Positions 34,801 through 44,869 of a stretch of DNA of 64,000 nucleotides are shown piece by piece (the stretch's first letter is position 1; the number at the start of each line of letters is the position of its first letter). The stretch lies in assembly GCA_963383645.1 (NCBI GenBank), contig OY726559.1:110258235-110322234 (forward strand). Reading direction: 5' to 3'. The position numbers and the translations under genes were made by a program. Under the pieces are notes generated by a model that saw only the letters and a list, made by a program, of their open reading frames with translations, was not told the origin of the DNA and searched no databases. The DNA comes from Muscardinus avellanarius (Eukaryota; Chordata; Mammalia; Rodentia; Gliridae).

Positions 34801-35408
34801 CAGCCGGGAGGCTGAGTCAGGGTGATTGCAAGTCTGAGGCCAGTCTGGGCAACTTCGACATTGTATCAAAATAAAAAATAAACAAGCTGGGGCACACATC
34901 CCAGAGCTGGCATATCACAGGTTGGAAGCCAATTGTGGCAATTTACCGAGGCTCTCTTAGCTATTTTGTCAGATCCTGTTTCCAAATAAAAAATAAAGTA
35001 GGGCTAGGGGGTTAGCTCAGAGGTAGAATGCTTCTGGGTCCAGCACTAGCACCACAACAAAACTAATAGCAATTAAAATTAAACAATAAAAAAGCTGGGG
35101 CTGGGCATGGTGGAGCATGCCTGTAATCCTAGTACTTGGGAAGCTGAGACAAGAGGATCACAGGTTTGAGGCCAGCCTCAGCAACTTAGCAAGATCTCAT
35201 TTCAAAATAAAAAGGGCTAAGTGGCCGGGCATGGTGGAGCACTCTTGTAATCCCCACACTTGGGAGGCAGACACAGGAGGATCTCGCAGGTTCGAAGCCG
35301 GCCTCTCTGGTTTATGAGACTGTTTCCAAATTTAAAAAAATATAAAATAGGTCTGGGAATGTAGCCCAGAGGTAGAAGGGTTTCCAGGAACCCCAGGACC
35401 ACCAAAAA

Positions 35409-35441
<33 letters not shown>

Positions 35442-36911
35442 CACACACACACACACACATACACACACACACACGGAGGGAGGGAGGGAGGGAGGGGACC
35501 GTGTGTAGCTCAGAGGTAGAATGATGATCCGCAGTGGAGCCAGCGCCCTCTGCCGGCCTTACCCGCCAGCCCCACCCTCACTGTGCCCGCCTCCTCCCCA
35601 GGTCATAGCGGGCTTCAACCGCCTCCGCCAGGAGCAGCGGGGCCTGGCATCCAAAGCCGCCGAGCTGGAGATGGAGCTGAACGAGCACAGGTAGGCAGGC
35701 GCGGGCGGGCGGGCGGGCGGGCGGGCTGCGGGCCTGGGGGCTGCGCGGGCCGGTCTGAGCCGCCCTGTCCTCCGCTCAGCCTGGTGATCGACACGCTCAG
35801 GGAGGTGGACGAGACGCGGAAGTGCTTCCGCATGGTGGGGGGCGTGCTGGTGGAGCGGACGGTCAAGGAGGTGCTGCCCGCCCTGGAGAGCAACAGGGAG
35901 CAGGTGAGCCGACGGGGCGGGCGGGCGGGCTCCGCGCCGGTCATCGAGCCTTGGGGCAGAAGCACCTGAGAGCTGGCTGAAATGCGACTCCGTGGGACTT
36001 CCTAGCCAGGCGTGGGCATCCTGCCATCCCAGACTGGGGAGGCTGAGACGAGAGGACGGCTTTAAGGCCAGCCTCTGCAACCCAGTAAGACCCTGTCTAA
36101 AAACAAAAGGGGCCATGAGTGTAGCTCAGTTAGAACGCCCCTGTTTCTGCCTGAGTTCAATATCCAGTATCAAAGGAAAACTGCACATTCCTGGACCTCT
36201 GAATCTCAGCCTCAGGAGTGCCACCGCCACATTTTAAAGGAAAGCTCAAGCTGGGCGCAGTGAGCACGCCTGTCTTCCCAGCCACATTTTAAAGGAAAGC
36301 TCAAGCTGGGCGCAGTGAGCACGCCTGTCTTCCCAGCGCTTGGGAAGCGGAGACAGGAGGATTGCAGGTTCAAAGCCATCCTCAGCTACTTAGCTTCTCA
36401 GCAACTTAGCGACACCCTGTTTCAGAATAGATAAAATAGGTCTGGTGGTGTAGCCCAGAGGTAAAAGGCCCCTGGGTTCCATCCCCAGTACCACACACAC
36501 AAAAACCCCGCTCAGGTGGGTGTGGGAACCCTGGATTTAAACCCCGGTACTAGAAAAACAAGCAGCTCAGTTGATAAACCACTGTGTTTGAGAGGGATCC
36601 CCTCCTGTCGGGCTGTCCTGGTGCCAGTGAGGGCGAGGTTAGCGGTTAGACCCGCCCGTCCTCTCACTGCCCTGCCCACAGCCCCGGGTAGGGAGAGGGA
36701 GGCCCAGCCCCTGGGGTCCCTGTTGCTTGCCCTCTAGATACAGAAGATCATCGAGACCCTGACACAGCAGCTCCAGGCGAAGGGGAAGGAGCTGAACGAG
36801 TTCCGGGAAAAGCACAACATCCGCCTCATGGGGGAAGAAGAGAAGCCTGCCGCCAAGGAGAGTGCCGAGGGGGCCGCCAAGGCCGGCTCCGCGGGCGTGC
36901 TGGTGTCCTAG
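30389..36911 (+). CDS. PFDN2: PFDN2, prefoldin subunit 2
   Basis: Beta-type subunit of the hexameric prefoldin co-chaperone, which captures unfolded actin and tubulin and delivers them to the chaperonin CCT. Exons 30389-30463, 35602-35690, 35780-35903 and 36738-36911 total 462 nt, a 153-aa protein; human is recalled as 154. The N-terminus MAEANGRAGRSGGSGAGKG is flexible. Two coiled-coil helices (IAGFNRLRQEQRGLASKAAELEMEL, later EQIQKIIETLTQQLQAKGKELNEF) flank the beta-hairpin region CFRMVGGVLVERTVKEVLP, as in beta prefoldins. Splice phases fit. Intron 1 (5.1 kb) holds several SINEs; intron 3 holds a perfect 55-bp duplication. Divergent from NIT1 and convergent with KLHDC9. Confidence 0.98.
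30963..31114 (-). mobile_element. B1-dID SINE, reverse, internally deleted
   Basis: Complete ID half (ggtactggggattgaaccc) and a shortened B1 half. PFDN2 intron 1. Confidence 0.85.
31115..31808 (+). other. PFDN2: PFDN2 intron 1, unique part
   Basis: No exon or SINE recognised; a degenerate old interspersed repeat cannot be excluded. Confidence 0.4.
31809..32085 (-). mobile_element. Reverse SINE with (GT)n start
   Basis: Poly-C and (GT)n at 31801-31845, then tgctgaggattgaacccag to accacacctggctg, followed by another short linker fragment. Confidence 0.87.
32424..32622 (+). mobile_element. B1-dID SINE, forward, old
   Basis: Left half ctgtgcgtggcagcacgtgc, right half ggggtgtagctcagaggtg, with an (AAAT)n tail. 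Confidence 0.82.
32623..33767 (+). other. PFDN2: PFDN2 intron 1, unique part
   Basis: No exon recognised. Contains a poly-purine patch at 33436-33458. Confidence 0.4.
33768..33902 (+). mobile_element. Degenerate forward SINE
   Basis: Diverged B1 half (tgcacctgtgatcccaggg) and a very short ID-like end (gaggtgtagctcagagga). Confidence 0.65.
34132..34344 (-). mobile_element. B1-dID SINE, reverse
   Basis: ggtattgggggctgaattc through gttttgctaggttgac to a diverged left end. Confidence 0.85.
34508..34698 (+). mobile_element. B1-dID SINE, forward
   Basis: agccatgtgaggtgatgcac to cagtccccggcacc. Confidence 0.87.
34783..35062 (+). mobile_element. Old forward SINE cluster
   Basis: A degraded copy at about 34783-34915 is followed by a second degraded copy whose right half ggggttagctcagaggtag is clear. 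Confidence 0.7.
35099..35530 (+). mobile_element. Nested forward SINEs around a compound microsatellite
   Basis: An older copy (35099-35222) is split by a variant B copy at 35223-35408. The tail of the inner element has become a (GACA)n(CA)n(GGGA)n tract, and the outer ID half resumes at about 35496 (gtgtagctcagaggtagaat). Confidence 0.85.
35409..35497 (+). repeat. (GACA)n(CA)n(GGGA)n compound microsatellite
   Basis: Three adjoining simple repeats ending about 105 bases before PFDN2 exon 2. Confidence 0.95.
36003..36176 (+). mobile_element. B1-dID SINE, forward, diverged
   Basis: tagccaggcgtgggcatcc to ttcaatatccagtatc. PFDN2 intron 3. Confidence 0.82.
36226..36335 (+). repeat. Perfect 55-bp tandem duplication
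   Basis: 36226-36280 and 36281-36335 are identical. The unit covers unique DNA (gccacattttaaagg) and the first part of the adjoining SINE. Confidence 0.97.
36302..36506 (+). mobile_element. B1-dID SINE, forward
   Basis: Full-length copy after the duplicated block, ending ccatccccagtaccacac; a further ID-like remnant follows to about 36560. Confidence 0.88.
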
Positions 36912-36987
36912 CGCCTCTGCCGCCCACGCCCACTCCTCAGCTCTGTTCACTGTTATTATTTCCTGCTATTGTAAGATGTTTTTGTTA

Positions 36988-36993
36988 ATTAAA
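36988..36993 (+). terminator. PFDN2: Poly(A) signal ATTAAA of PFDN2
   Basis: Common ATTAAA variant 77 bases after the PFDN2 stop, followed by a T-rich stretch. Confidence 0.8.
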
Positions 36994-37227
36994 TGTTTTG
37001 GTCAGAATGCTTAGCTGTGGCCGAAACTTTCTCTCTAGTGGGGTGGGTTTGTTTAAGAGCAGGGAACAGCGCATGGTTTGCAGGTCTTGTTTCCAACACG
37101 TTGGGAGCTCCAGTATCAGAACAGACCCATGCCAAGTCCTCCCCTGCAAATAAAGATGTGTCTGCTCATTTACTGCCTTCCACACAAAAACAAAAGATGG
37201 ACGACAATGTTGACTCTCTGATTGAAA

Positions 37228-37233
37228 TTTAAT
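37228..37233 (-). terminator. KLHDC9: Poly(A) signal ATTAAA of KLHDC9
   Basis: TTTAAT on the plus strand, 81 bases past the KLHDC9 stop on the minus strand. PFDN2 and KLHDC9 thus end about 200 bases apart, tail to tail. Confidence 0.7.
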
Positions 37234-37313
37234 AAGCGTTTGGAGCAGGCAGGAGTCTGGTGAACAGCCCCCCGTGGGCCGCACCCGAGGTTCGGCGCCC
37301 TTAGCACTGACCC

Positions 37314-39069
37314 TCAGACGAGGAGGTCCAGGACGAAGACCTGCGGGCTGGCCGTGCTGCCGTCCTCGCCGAAGCCCCCCACCAGGTAGAGCCGGTCGTT
37401 CCAGAGGCAGGTCTGGTGGCCCACGCGCTTCAGCGAGCGGTCCTCGCAGGGGAAATGGAACCACAGGGGCTGCGGCTGGCCTGCGGGCGGGGGCACTTAC
37501 CGAGGCTCACCCGCTCGCGCGCAGCCTTGCATTTTACTCCCTGGCAGGCCTGGACTGAACCCAGCGATCTGCCACAGGGCCATGCCCCCAGCCCCTTTTA
37601 CTTTTTGCCTGACAGGGTCTCGCAGAGGCTGGTTTTGAACTTGAGCCTCCTTCCTCAGCCTCCCGAGCGGCTGGAATTTAAGCATGTCCCCTGTGCCCAG
37701 CAGGACTGAACAGGACCCAATGCTTGTCCGCTGTCTCGGGGCTCCGGGGTTTACTGCTGTACGGTGTATCCCTCTGTCCCCCTTCCCGGGCTCTGTAATG
37801 TTAGGCCCCCCTCCCTTCAACACTGGCTCTCACGGGCGTCATAGATGTAGAGGTCATTGCAGACGGTGTCTCTCGCTCTGGTCAGCGTTTCTCCACCAAA
37901 CAGCACGGCGAAGGGCCCCACCACGGTGCAAGAGTGATAGCGCAGCCCCCGCGGGCCCTGCAGGGACCCCCGCCCACGGCCCACCAGCCGCTCAAGCTGT
38001 TCCGTCAGGCGAGGGGCCCTCGGCGGCTCGTCCTGGGAGGAGAAAGCGCCTGTGAAGGGTTGGGGCGTCGCACCCGAGCCTGCCCGCGCCACCAAGAAGA
38101 GGACGCCGCGGGTACCTTAATTTTCCCGGGACTCCACCGCCCGATCACTTCGGGTTCGGCCGAGTTGCAGCCCCCAAAGAGCAGGAGCTGATGGCCGGGT
38201 CGGGGCCCAGGCGTCTGCAGCAGCGCGGCGCAGTGGCCGGAGCGCGAGGCCGTGCGGCAGGGCTCCTCCTGGTAGCTGCGGGAGGCAGAGATCCCGGCTG
38301 AGTGCGGCCTTCTAGAAAACGGGTTAGGTGCTGGCCTCGGCCCCTGGCCTCGCCAGGGGTCCAGAGGAGCCGGCCCTGGGCGGGCCGCGGGGGCGCCGTC
38401 AGCTGCCCGGGTCTGGGGGCTGTGCGCGCCCGCGCGTCCTGGGGAGGGGCCCAGGGGCTGCCCCCCGCCCGGGCCCTCTGGGGTGCAGGCCTGGCTCGGG
38501 GCGGGGAGGGGGCCCAGCTGGCCTCCATCTGGGGGCTGCGCGCGCCCGCGCGTCCCGGGGCCCGCGTACCAGTAGGTGCGCGCGCCGGGGTCCAGCCGCA
38601 GCGTCCACACGCTGCCGTGGCGGCGCTGGGTGCGCACGCCGCCCTCGCGGCCCGCCACGCGCAGCTCGCCGTCCGCCAGGCGCGTGCAGGTGTGGCCGCT
38701 GAGCCCGGCGGGGGCGCGGCCGGGGGCGGGCGCCCAGGCCTCCCAGGCGCCGCGCTCCGTGTCCAGCGCGCTCACGCCCGCGCCGCGCCGCGCGCCGTCC
38801 CAGCCGCCCACCACGCACAGCCAGCGGCCGCGCAGCGGGGCCGCCGCGTGGTGGCTGCGCGCCGGGCCGTCGGGGGCGTCCAGCGCCGCGGCGCGCCCCG
38901 CCTCGGGCTCCAGCAGCGCCGCGTCCCCGCGCGGCTGCCGCCCGCCGCCCGCCAGCCCGCCCACCACGTAGAGGCGGCCGCGCAGCTCGGTGCACGAGTG
39001 GAAGGCCCGCGCCAGCAGCGCGTCCGCCGCCACCGGCCGCCAGGCCCAGCCCGAGCGCCCCGCCGCCAT
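37314..39069 (-). CDS. KLHDC9: KLHDC9, kelch domain-containing protein 9
   Basis: Kelch-repeat protein of poorly known role. Minus-strand coding exons 39069-38570, 38275-38116, 38032-37834 and 37480-37314 total 1026 nt, a 341-aa protein; human is recalled as 349. It starts MAAGRSGWAWRPVAADALLARAFHSC. Kelch-type double-glycine strands are visible at YVVGGL, CVVGGWDG, LLLFGGC, AVLFGGET and YLVGGFGED, spread over the whole protein as in a beta-propeller. Conserved anchors include SHHAAAPLRGRWL, TASRSGHCAALLQTPGP, ETLTRARDT-CNDLYIYD and GHQTCLWNDRLYLVGG. There is no BTB or BACK domain. Exon 1 is extremely GC-rich, so long antisense open frames there are an artefact. The N-terminus is a few residues shorter than recalled for human. 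Confidence 0.96.
37535..37700 (-). mobile_element. Old SINE in a KLHDC9 intron
   Basis: Diverged reverse copy: gactgaacccagcgatc through gcagaggctggttttgaac to cctgtgcccagc. Confidence 0.75.
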
Positions 39070-39180
39070 GGCCGCCGGCGACGTGCGCGCGACCCGACCG
39101 CGGGGCGGGCCGCCGAGCGCCGGTTCCCATGGAGACCGGGCCGCTGCGGGGGCGGGCGCCGGCCAATGGGCATCCTGACG
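38380..39180 (-). promoter_or_regulatory. KLHDC9: CpG island over KLHDC9 exon 1 and promoter
   Basis: CpG-dense DNA spanning intron 1, exon 1 and about 110 bases upstream. The start codon (39069) sits in a gccgccatggcc context. No TATA box is evident. Confidence 0.75.
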
Positions 39181-39229
39181 GATGGCAGACCTCGGAAAGG
39201 GGGGGACGGCCAGGTGCTCAGAACCCCTG

Positions 39230-39375
39230 CCGTGAGGGCCAGCTGTGGAGGGCCAGCCAGGTGTGCCAGGCCCGGTGTGCGAGGGCCAGGTGTGGAGGGC
39301 CAGGTGTGCCAGGGGCAGGTACTCCAGAGACCAGTGCTCCAGGGCCAGGTGTGTGAGGGGCAGGTGCACCAGGCC
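39230..39375 (+). repeat. Degenerate short tandem repeat upstream of KLHDC9
   Basis: About eight loose copies of a 15-18 base unit resembling gggccaggtgtggagg, beginning about 160 bases upstream of the KLHDC9 ATG. Confidence 0.8.
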
Positions 39376-39695
39376 AGGTGTGGTGCCATGGTACCCGGGC
39401 CTTGAGGCTTAAGGGTTTCTGACTTGGACTGACTCCTGGGGATGAGGTAGGGAGCCCTAAGAGGCTGGAAGGCCAGGAAGTGGAAGAAGCTGAGCACTGG
39501 CCTGGGAGTCGGAGACTGGGCTGTGGTCCTAGCGATGGCCGCGCCCTTCTAGGCCTCAGCATCTTTCCCACTGGCTCAGGTGTCCCTAGGAAAAGGCATC
39601 GAAGGTCCTTTCAGATGTGGACACTAGAGGGCAGCAGAACCCAGGCTGTCAGGGCGCCGAGAGCAAGCAAGAATGAACAAATGGGAATAGGAATG
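39376..39695. other. Unique sequence upstream of KLHDC9
   Basis: Start of the 18-kb interval between KLHDC9 and NECTIN4; no gene recognised. Confidence 0.4.
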
Positions 39696-39896
39696 TGAGG
39701 CCGGGTAACCCCAGAACCTGGAGGCTGAGGGGAGGCTCGCAGCCAGCTTCAGGAGCTAGTGAGGCCTCCACAACTCAGTGAGGCCCTGTTTCAAAATAAG
39801 GAATAAAAACGCGGGCCGGAGTTGTAGCTCAGAGGTAGAATGCCCCTGGTTCCATCCCCAGTACTGCCAAAAAAAAAAAAAAAAAAAAAAAAAAAT
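39696..39896 (+). mobile_element. B1-dID SINE, forward
   Basis: gccgggtaaccccagaacc to ccatccccagtactgcc plus a poly(A) tail. Confidence 0.88.
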
Positions 39897-39907
39897 TACA
39901 TATATAA

Positions 39908-40122
39908 ACCGGGCGTGGTGGCGCACATTTATAATCCCGCGCTTGGGAGGCTAAGACAGGAGGATCGCACAGGTTCAAAGCCAGCCTCAGCTACTGTGAG
40001 GCTCTCAGCAACTTAGTGAGACCCTGTTTCCAAATAAAGTATGAAATAGGGCTGGGAGTGTCGCCCAGAGGTAGAAAAGCCCCTGGGTTCCACCCCCAGT
40101 GCCACACACACACACACACACC
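39908..40122 (+). mobile_element. B1-dID SINE, forward, young
   Basis: ccgggcgtggtggcgcaca to cacccccagtgcc, tail converted to (CA)n. Confidence 0.93.
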
Positions 40123-40545
40123 TTAGGTGTGCTTGAGCACACCTTTTCACAAGCACACAGTAAGGACAGGGAGTGCCTTTCTTCTGATAAGATCCAGAGC
40201 AAGAGCTGCCCAGCCTCAGAAGCTGGGTGGAGGTGGAGTGAGAAGCAGTCTCTGCCCCTCCTCGACACCCCCCCCCTTTCATTCAAGCCAACTTCCTGGC
40301 AGTCTAGCTCTCCCTCCAGGACACTGTGAAGAATGGAGAGGCCCAGGTGCAAGCCGAGTGGTTTTAGGGGCAGGAGGAAACGCAGACAGATTCCAGCTCC
40401 CAGCCCAGCTGCGGGGGGGACACAGCCGGGATCTGTGTGGTGTGTGGGGCGGGGCCATAGGTGGGAGTCATGGCAGCTGCTTTTCCCTTTGCTCTCTGCC
40501 ATCAGCCAATTCCCTGTTATGTCTGAGAAGAGAAGTCACGGACAA
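40123..40545. other. Unique intergenic sequence
   Basis: No gene or repeat recognised. Confidence 0.4.
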
Positions 40546-40740
40546 GCTGGGCGTGGTAGCGCACGCTTGTAATCCCAGCATCCGAGAGGCTGAGACCCGA
40601 GGATCATGGCTCATGGCCAACCTCAGCTACTTAGGCCCTCTGCAATTCAGTGAGACCCTGTTTTCAAAGTAAAGAATCAAAAATCAGGCTGGGAGTGTAG
40701 CTCGGAGGTAGATGCCCCTGGGTTCCATCCCCAGTACTGG
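40546..40740 (+). mobile_element. B1-dID SINE, forward
   Basis: gctgggcgtggtagcgcac to ccatccccagtactgg. Confidence 0.92.
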
Positions 40741-40888
40741 GGGGGGGTATCGGTCCAGGCTGCAGTAGTGATTGGCACAGGATGGGCACCATAGCCGGAC
40801 TTTCTCTCTGGATCCCAATGCTTGGTCTTCAGAGAAAACGGCACGCAGGGGGCACGGGCCGGAAGGCACAAGAGTCAGAGGTTATACA

Positions 40889-41222
40889 GGGGTGCTCTGT
40901 CACTGAGCTACAGCCCCAGTTCTTTTTCCTTATTTATTGGTATTGGGGATTGAACTCAGGAGCATTCTACCTCCAGGCTATACCTCCAGCCCTTTTTATT
41001 TTTCACTTAGAAGCAGGGTCTCACTAAGTTGCTAAGGCTGGCCTCAAATCTGTTATCCTCCTGTCTCAGCCTCTCACGTGTACTGGGATCACCAGCGTGT
41101 GCCAGTGTGATTAGCGCCTATTTTTTTTTTATGCTGAAACAGGATGTTGCTAAATTGCCCAGGCTGGTCTCAAACTAGCCATCCTCCTGCTTCACTCTGG
41201 GATTATAGGCTTATGAAACTAG
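40889..41222 (-). mobile_element. Reverse SINE cluster, probably nested
   Basis: An ID end (gtcactgagctacagccccag) is followed by a younger reverse copy (40920-41115) and then by a linker and B1 half (41117-41222) that may belong to the first element. Confidence 0.8.
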
Positions 41223-41257
41223 AACCCCAACCCTTTAAAAAATGGTGCATGGGGAGA

Positions 41258-41453
41258 GGGGGATTGGGGATTGAACCCAGAGGCATTCTACCTCCAAGCT
41301 ATACCTCCAGCCCTATTTTATTTTCACTTTGAAGCAGGGTCTTACTAGGTTGATAATAATCTCACTACTTTCTGAGGCTGTCCTCAAAACTGTATTCCTC
41401 CTGTCTCAGCCTCCCAAGTACTGGGATCATAAGTGTGCACCACCATGCCTGAA
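41258..41453 (-). mobile_element. B1-dID SINE, reverse
   Basis: ttggggattgaacccagagg to gcaccaccatgcctgaat. Confidence 0.88.
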
Positions 41454-41510
41454 TCTCTTTTTAATTCTTGAGATAAAGTATTGTGATTCTCCTGCCTTCT
41501 CCGCCTGTAT

Positions 41511-41670
41511 CTTTTTTTTTTTTTTTTTGTACGAGGGATTGAACTCCTGGTATGGTCTACCTCCAAACTATACCCCTAGTTCTTTTTTTCAGAGACAAAG
41601 ACTTTCAGTCAAACTCAAGACTTTGTGCATCTACGCAAGCACTCTACCCCACTGAGCTACCAGACTCTTT
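41511..41670 (-). mobile_element. Two reverse ID-like fragments
   Basis: gtacgagggattgaactcc and a second piece ending accccactgagctac; both lack the B1 half. Confidence 0.65.
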
Positions 41671-41696
41671 GTCTCTTTGAATTTCCCCCATTTAAT

Positions 41697-41811
<115 letters not shown>

Positions 41812-41826
41812 TATCTCAATATATCT

Positions 41827-41885
41827 TTTTTTTTTTTTTGTACTGCTGGGTACTCAACCTGGGGCATTCTACATCTAAGCTCTTT

Positions 41886-41916
<31 letters not shown>

Positions 41917-42167
41917 GTGGTACTGGGGTTCCTGGAAGCCCTTCTACCTCTGGGCTACACTCCCAGACCTCTTTTTACATTTTTATTTGGAAACAGGGTC
42001 TCCTAAGCCAGCACGGCTGGCTTCGAACCTGCGTGACCCTCCTGTTTCTGCCTCCCAAGCGTGGGGATTACAAGCGTGCGCCACACGCCCGGCTCTTTTT
42101 AATTTTTTATTCTGAGACAAGGTCTCACCGAGTTGCTAAGGGCCTCACTGAACTGCTGAGGCTGGCC
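41827..42167 (-). mobile_element. Nested reverse SINEs with target-site duplication
   Basis: An outer copy (41827-41890 and 42097-42167) is interrupted by a variant B copy (41891-42096). The sequence gctctttttaattttt is found on both sides of the inner copy. Confidence 0.9.
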
Positions 42168-42170
42168 TCC

Positions 42171-42921
42171 TGTTGGGTTGAAGACCGAGAGGACCGGGCT
42201 GGACAGCGATGACGGAGCAGTTTTATTCTGACCCCTGCACTCAGGTGGGCCCGTACCAAGAGTGGTGTCAGTGCAGAGAAACGGCGGAAGTATGATTTGT
42301 AGGGGAGGGGTACGCAAGCCACACAAAAGATCTACACGTCTGTAGATCCGAAACGAGAAGGTGCTAACTTCTCAGGGTTTAAACGGAAGAAAGTACTCTT
42401 CTGTGTCACAGAGTGAGAGGGAGCTGGCTTTTCAGGGTCTGAAGAGAAGGGAGTAATCTGTAACATAGCACAGTGTCTGTAACAGAATAAGAAAAAATCT
42501 TCAAGGGCCACTACCTGGGAGAGATGAAATAGCGCAGGGTTTTGTCCCAAAATTCCAGCCCTACCCTTACTGCAGAGGGGCATCATTCTCCGTTTTCTGT
42601 ATCTGTTTCCTGCCGCTCAGGGTCCTAGAGCTCTACCTACATGGCGGAACCTGTGGGAGGCCTATTTGTAGTTGCCTGCACACAAAACATGTGATTTTGT
42701 AGAAAAAAACAAGAGTTAGAAATATGCAAGGGCCAGCCGGGTGTGGTGGAGCACGCTTATAATCCCTGCACTTGGGAGGCTGAGACAGGAGGATTGCACA
42801 GGTTCAAAGCCAGCCTCAGCTACTTAGTGAGGCCCTGTTTCCAGGGTCTGGGAGTATAACTGGGAGGTGTAAAAGCCCCTGGGTTCCACCCCAGCACCAC
42901 AGAAAGAAGAAAGAAAGAAAG

Positions 42922-42960
<39 letters not shown>

Positions 42961-42990
42961 AGGAAAGAAAGAAGAGAAGAAAAGAAAGAT
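42171..42990 (-). mobile_element. LTR of an endogenous retrovirus (ERV2-like), with a SINE inside or at its edge
   Basis: Read on the minus strand, this has an AATAAA signal (42222-42227) some 50 bases before a terminal ...cttcaacccaaca end at 42171, as expected for the R-U5 part of an LTR. The upstream part lacks open coding frames. A forward SINE (42733-42987) is inserted near the other end with an atgcaagggcca duplication. The 5' LTR edge and any internal viral sequence were not found, so this may be a solo LTR. The class assignment is tentative. Confidence 0.6.
42733..42990 (+). mobile_element. B1-dID SINE with (GAAA)n tail and target-site duplication
   Basis: Forward copy from gccgggtgtggtggagcac to ccaccccagcacc, then about 85 bases of (GAAA)n. 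The 12-mer atgcaagggcca occurs immediately before and after it. Confidence 0.94.
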
Positions 42991-43019
42991 GCAAGGGCCA
43001 AAAAGGAGAGCTATAAGTC

Positions 43020-43332
43020 AGGCACATGACACATGCCGGTGCTTCCAGGACTTGGGAGGCTGAGACAGGAGGTTCACAGGTTCATGGCCAGCCTCAGCTA
43101 CTTAGTGCGACCCTGCTTTAAAAAAAAGGGGGGGGGGGCCCGGGCGTGGTGGTGCACACTTGTAATTCCAGCATTTGGGAGGCTGAGACTGGAGGATCGT
43201 GGTTCTTGGCCAGCCTCAGCTACTTAGTGAGGCCCTCTGCAACTGAGTGAGACCCTGTTTCAAAACAAAGACTAAAAATAGGGCTGGGGGTGTACCTTGG
43301 AGGTCAAATGCCCCTGGTTTGCATCCCTGGTA

Positions 43333-43379
<47 letters not shown>

Positions 43380-43440
43380 GGCTGAAGTTTAGCTCAGAGG
43401 TAGAAAGAATGCTCCTGGGTTCCTGGGTTCAGTCTCCAGC

Positions 43441-43489
<49 letters not shown>

Positions 43490-43490
43490 T
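43020..43490 (+). mobile_element. Nested forward SINEs with two (AC)n tails
   Basis: An outer copy (43020-43130, right half at 43381-43490) holds a younger full copy at 43139-43380. Both tails are (AC)n microsatellites (43335-43377, 43442-43487). Confidence 0.88.
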
Positions 43491-44020
43491 AAGGCTACAA
43501 AAGCATTAACAGGAGACCAGATAATGGGAGAAATCAGGAAGTCCAGTTTTGTTTTGTAGTCACGGGCCCCAGGATTCTGAGAGCTCCTGTCGAATCCTGG
43601 AGGTCCCGTCAACACGCTTTTTGCTGCAGACTCGGGAGCATGGAAGCAGCGTTCTTCCCAGACCAGCCACAAGCTTCCCTTTTCTTCCTTGAAGAGGTCC
43701 AGACCTTGTCTGTTTGCCTGGGAGTCTGTCTGGTCGTGGACTGCCCCTGTGTTCTGTGAATGAACTCTGGTAATGCAGTGAGAGAAGTTAGAGTTGCCTA
43801 CTCCAGCACCCCGCCCTGTGGCCTCCCCTGGGCTGAGCAGAGGGAGCCATCTGCAGCTGGTATGGGCTGAAGGGCCACCTTCAAGGACTGATCAGTAAGT
43901 TTAGTTTCTGGTACAGGATAAACTAGGGTATGGGTTCCTGTCTAATTTGTGTGGCAGAGAAAAGTGTTAGTCGTATAGAGAAAGAAAATTTCACGATGAC
44001 TTAGACAAAATGCAATGTCT
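43491..44020. other. Unassigned intergenic sequence
   Basis: No open frame of note and no SINE. It may be decayed retroviral or other old repeat DNA next to the LTR at 42171, but no diagnostic motif was seen. Confidence 0.35.
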
Positions 44021-44375
44021 CAGCCAGGCATGGTGACACACATCTGTAATCCCAGCTTTTGGGAGATGTAGACAGGAGGATTGCAGGTTCTAGGACTTCC
44101 TCAGCAAATAGCCAGATTCTCACCAACCTAGCAGGACCCTATTTTAAAATAAAAATAAAGCTGGGCATGGTAGTGCAGACTTGTAATCCCAGCATTTGGG
44201 AGACAGAAACAGAAGGCTTGTGGTTTGACCACAGCCTCAGCTATTTAATGAGTCCCTTTTGCAACCCAGTGAGACCCTGTTTCAAAATAAAGAAAAAATA
44301 GGGCTGGGGGTGTAGCTCCGAGGTAGAATGCCCCTGGGTTCCAACCCCAGTACTGCAAAATAATAATAATAATAA

Positions 44376-44415
<40 letters not shown>

Positions 44416-44562
44416 GGGCTTGGGGCATAGCTCAGAGTAGAATGCCCCTGGGTTCCATCCCTAGTACTGCAAATAAAATAAAATAAAATAAAATAAAGGC
44501 TGGGGTGTAGCTTGGAGGCAGAATACCACTGAGTTCAATTCCCAGTACCAAAAAAAAAATGT
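44021..44562 (+). mobile_element. Forward SINE and ID cluster with (AAT)n
   Basis: A B1 half (44021-44160), a full copy (44161-44360), an (AAT)n run (44361-44416), then two right-half ID pieces (44417-44495 and 44497-44562), each with its own A-rich tail. Confidence 0.87.
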
Positions 44563-44691
44563 CTATAGAGAAAAAGGTTTTGAGGTGCCTATGTTCATTT
44601 CTCAGGCAGAGAGGGGCCCACAGAGGGTTGCCCTCATTAGTGGTTGAAAAAGACCTATAGGGTTAGTTTGAGAAGCACCTGCTGTGGTTCT

Positions 44692-44869
44692 TTCTTTCTT
44701 TCTTTTGTGGTACTGGGGATGGAACCCAGGGGCATTCTACCTCTGAGCTACGCCCCCAGCCCTAGTTTTTAATTTTGCAACAGGGTCTCACTGAGGACCT
44801 CACTAAGTAGATCCTCCTGTCTCAGCCTCCCGAATGCTGGAATTACAAGTGTGCACCTCCACGCCCGGC
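44692..44869 (-). mobile_element. B1-dID SINE, reverse
   Basis: (TTTC)n start, ggtactggggatggaaccc to ctccacgcccggc. Confidence 0.92.

Noticed and set aside
38302..39405. Long plus-strand open frame (367 codons) over KLHDC9 exon 1
   Set aside because: It is the antisense of a real, extremely GC-rich coding exon. Its composition is Arg/Ala/Gly-rich, it has no domain, and it merely reflects the lack of AT-rich stop codons.
43491..44020. Internal retroviral genes next to the LTR at 42171
   Set aside because: No open frame longer than about 90 codons and no recognisable gag, pol or env motif.
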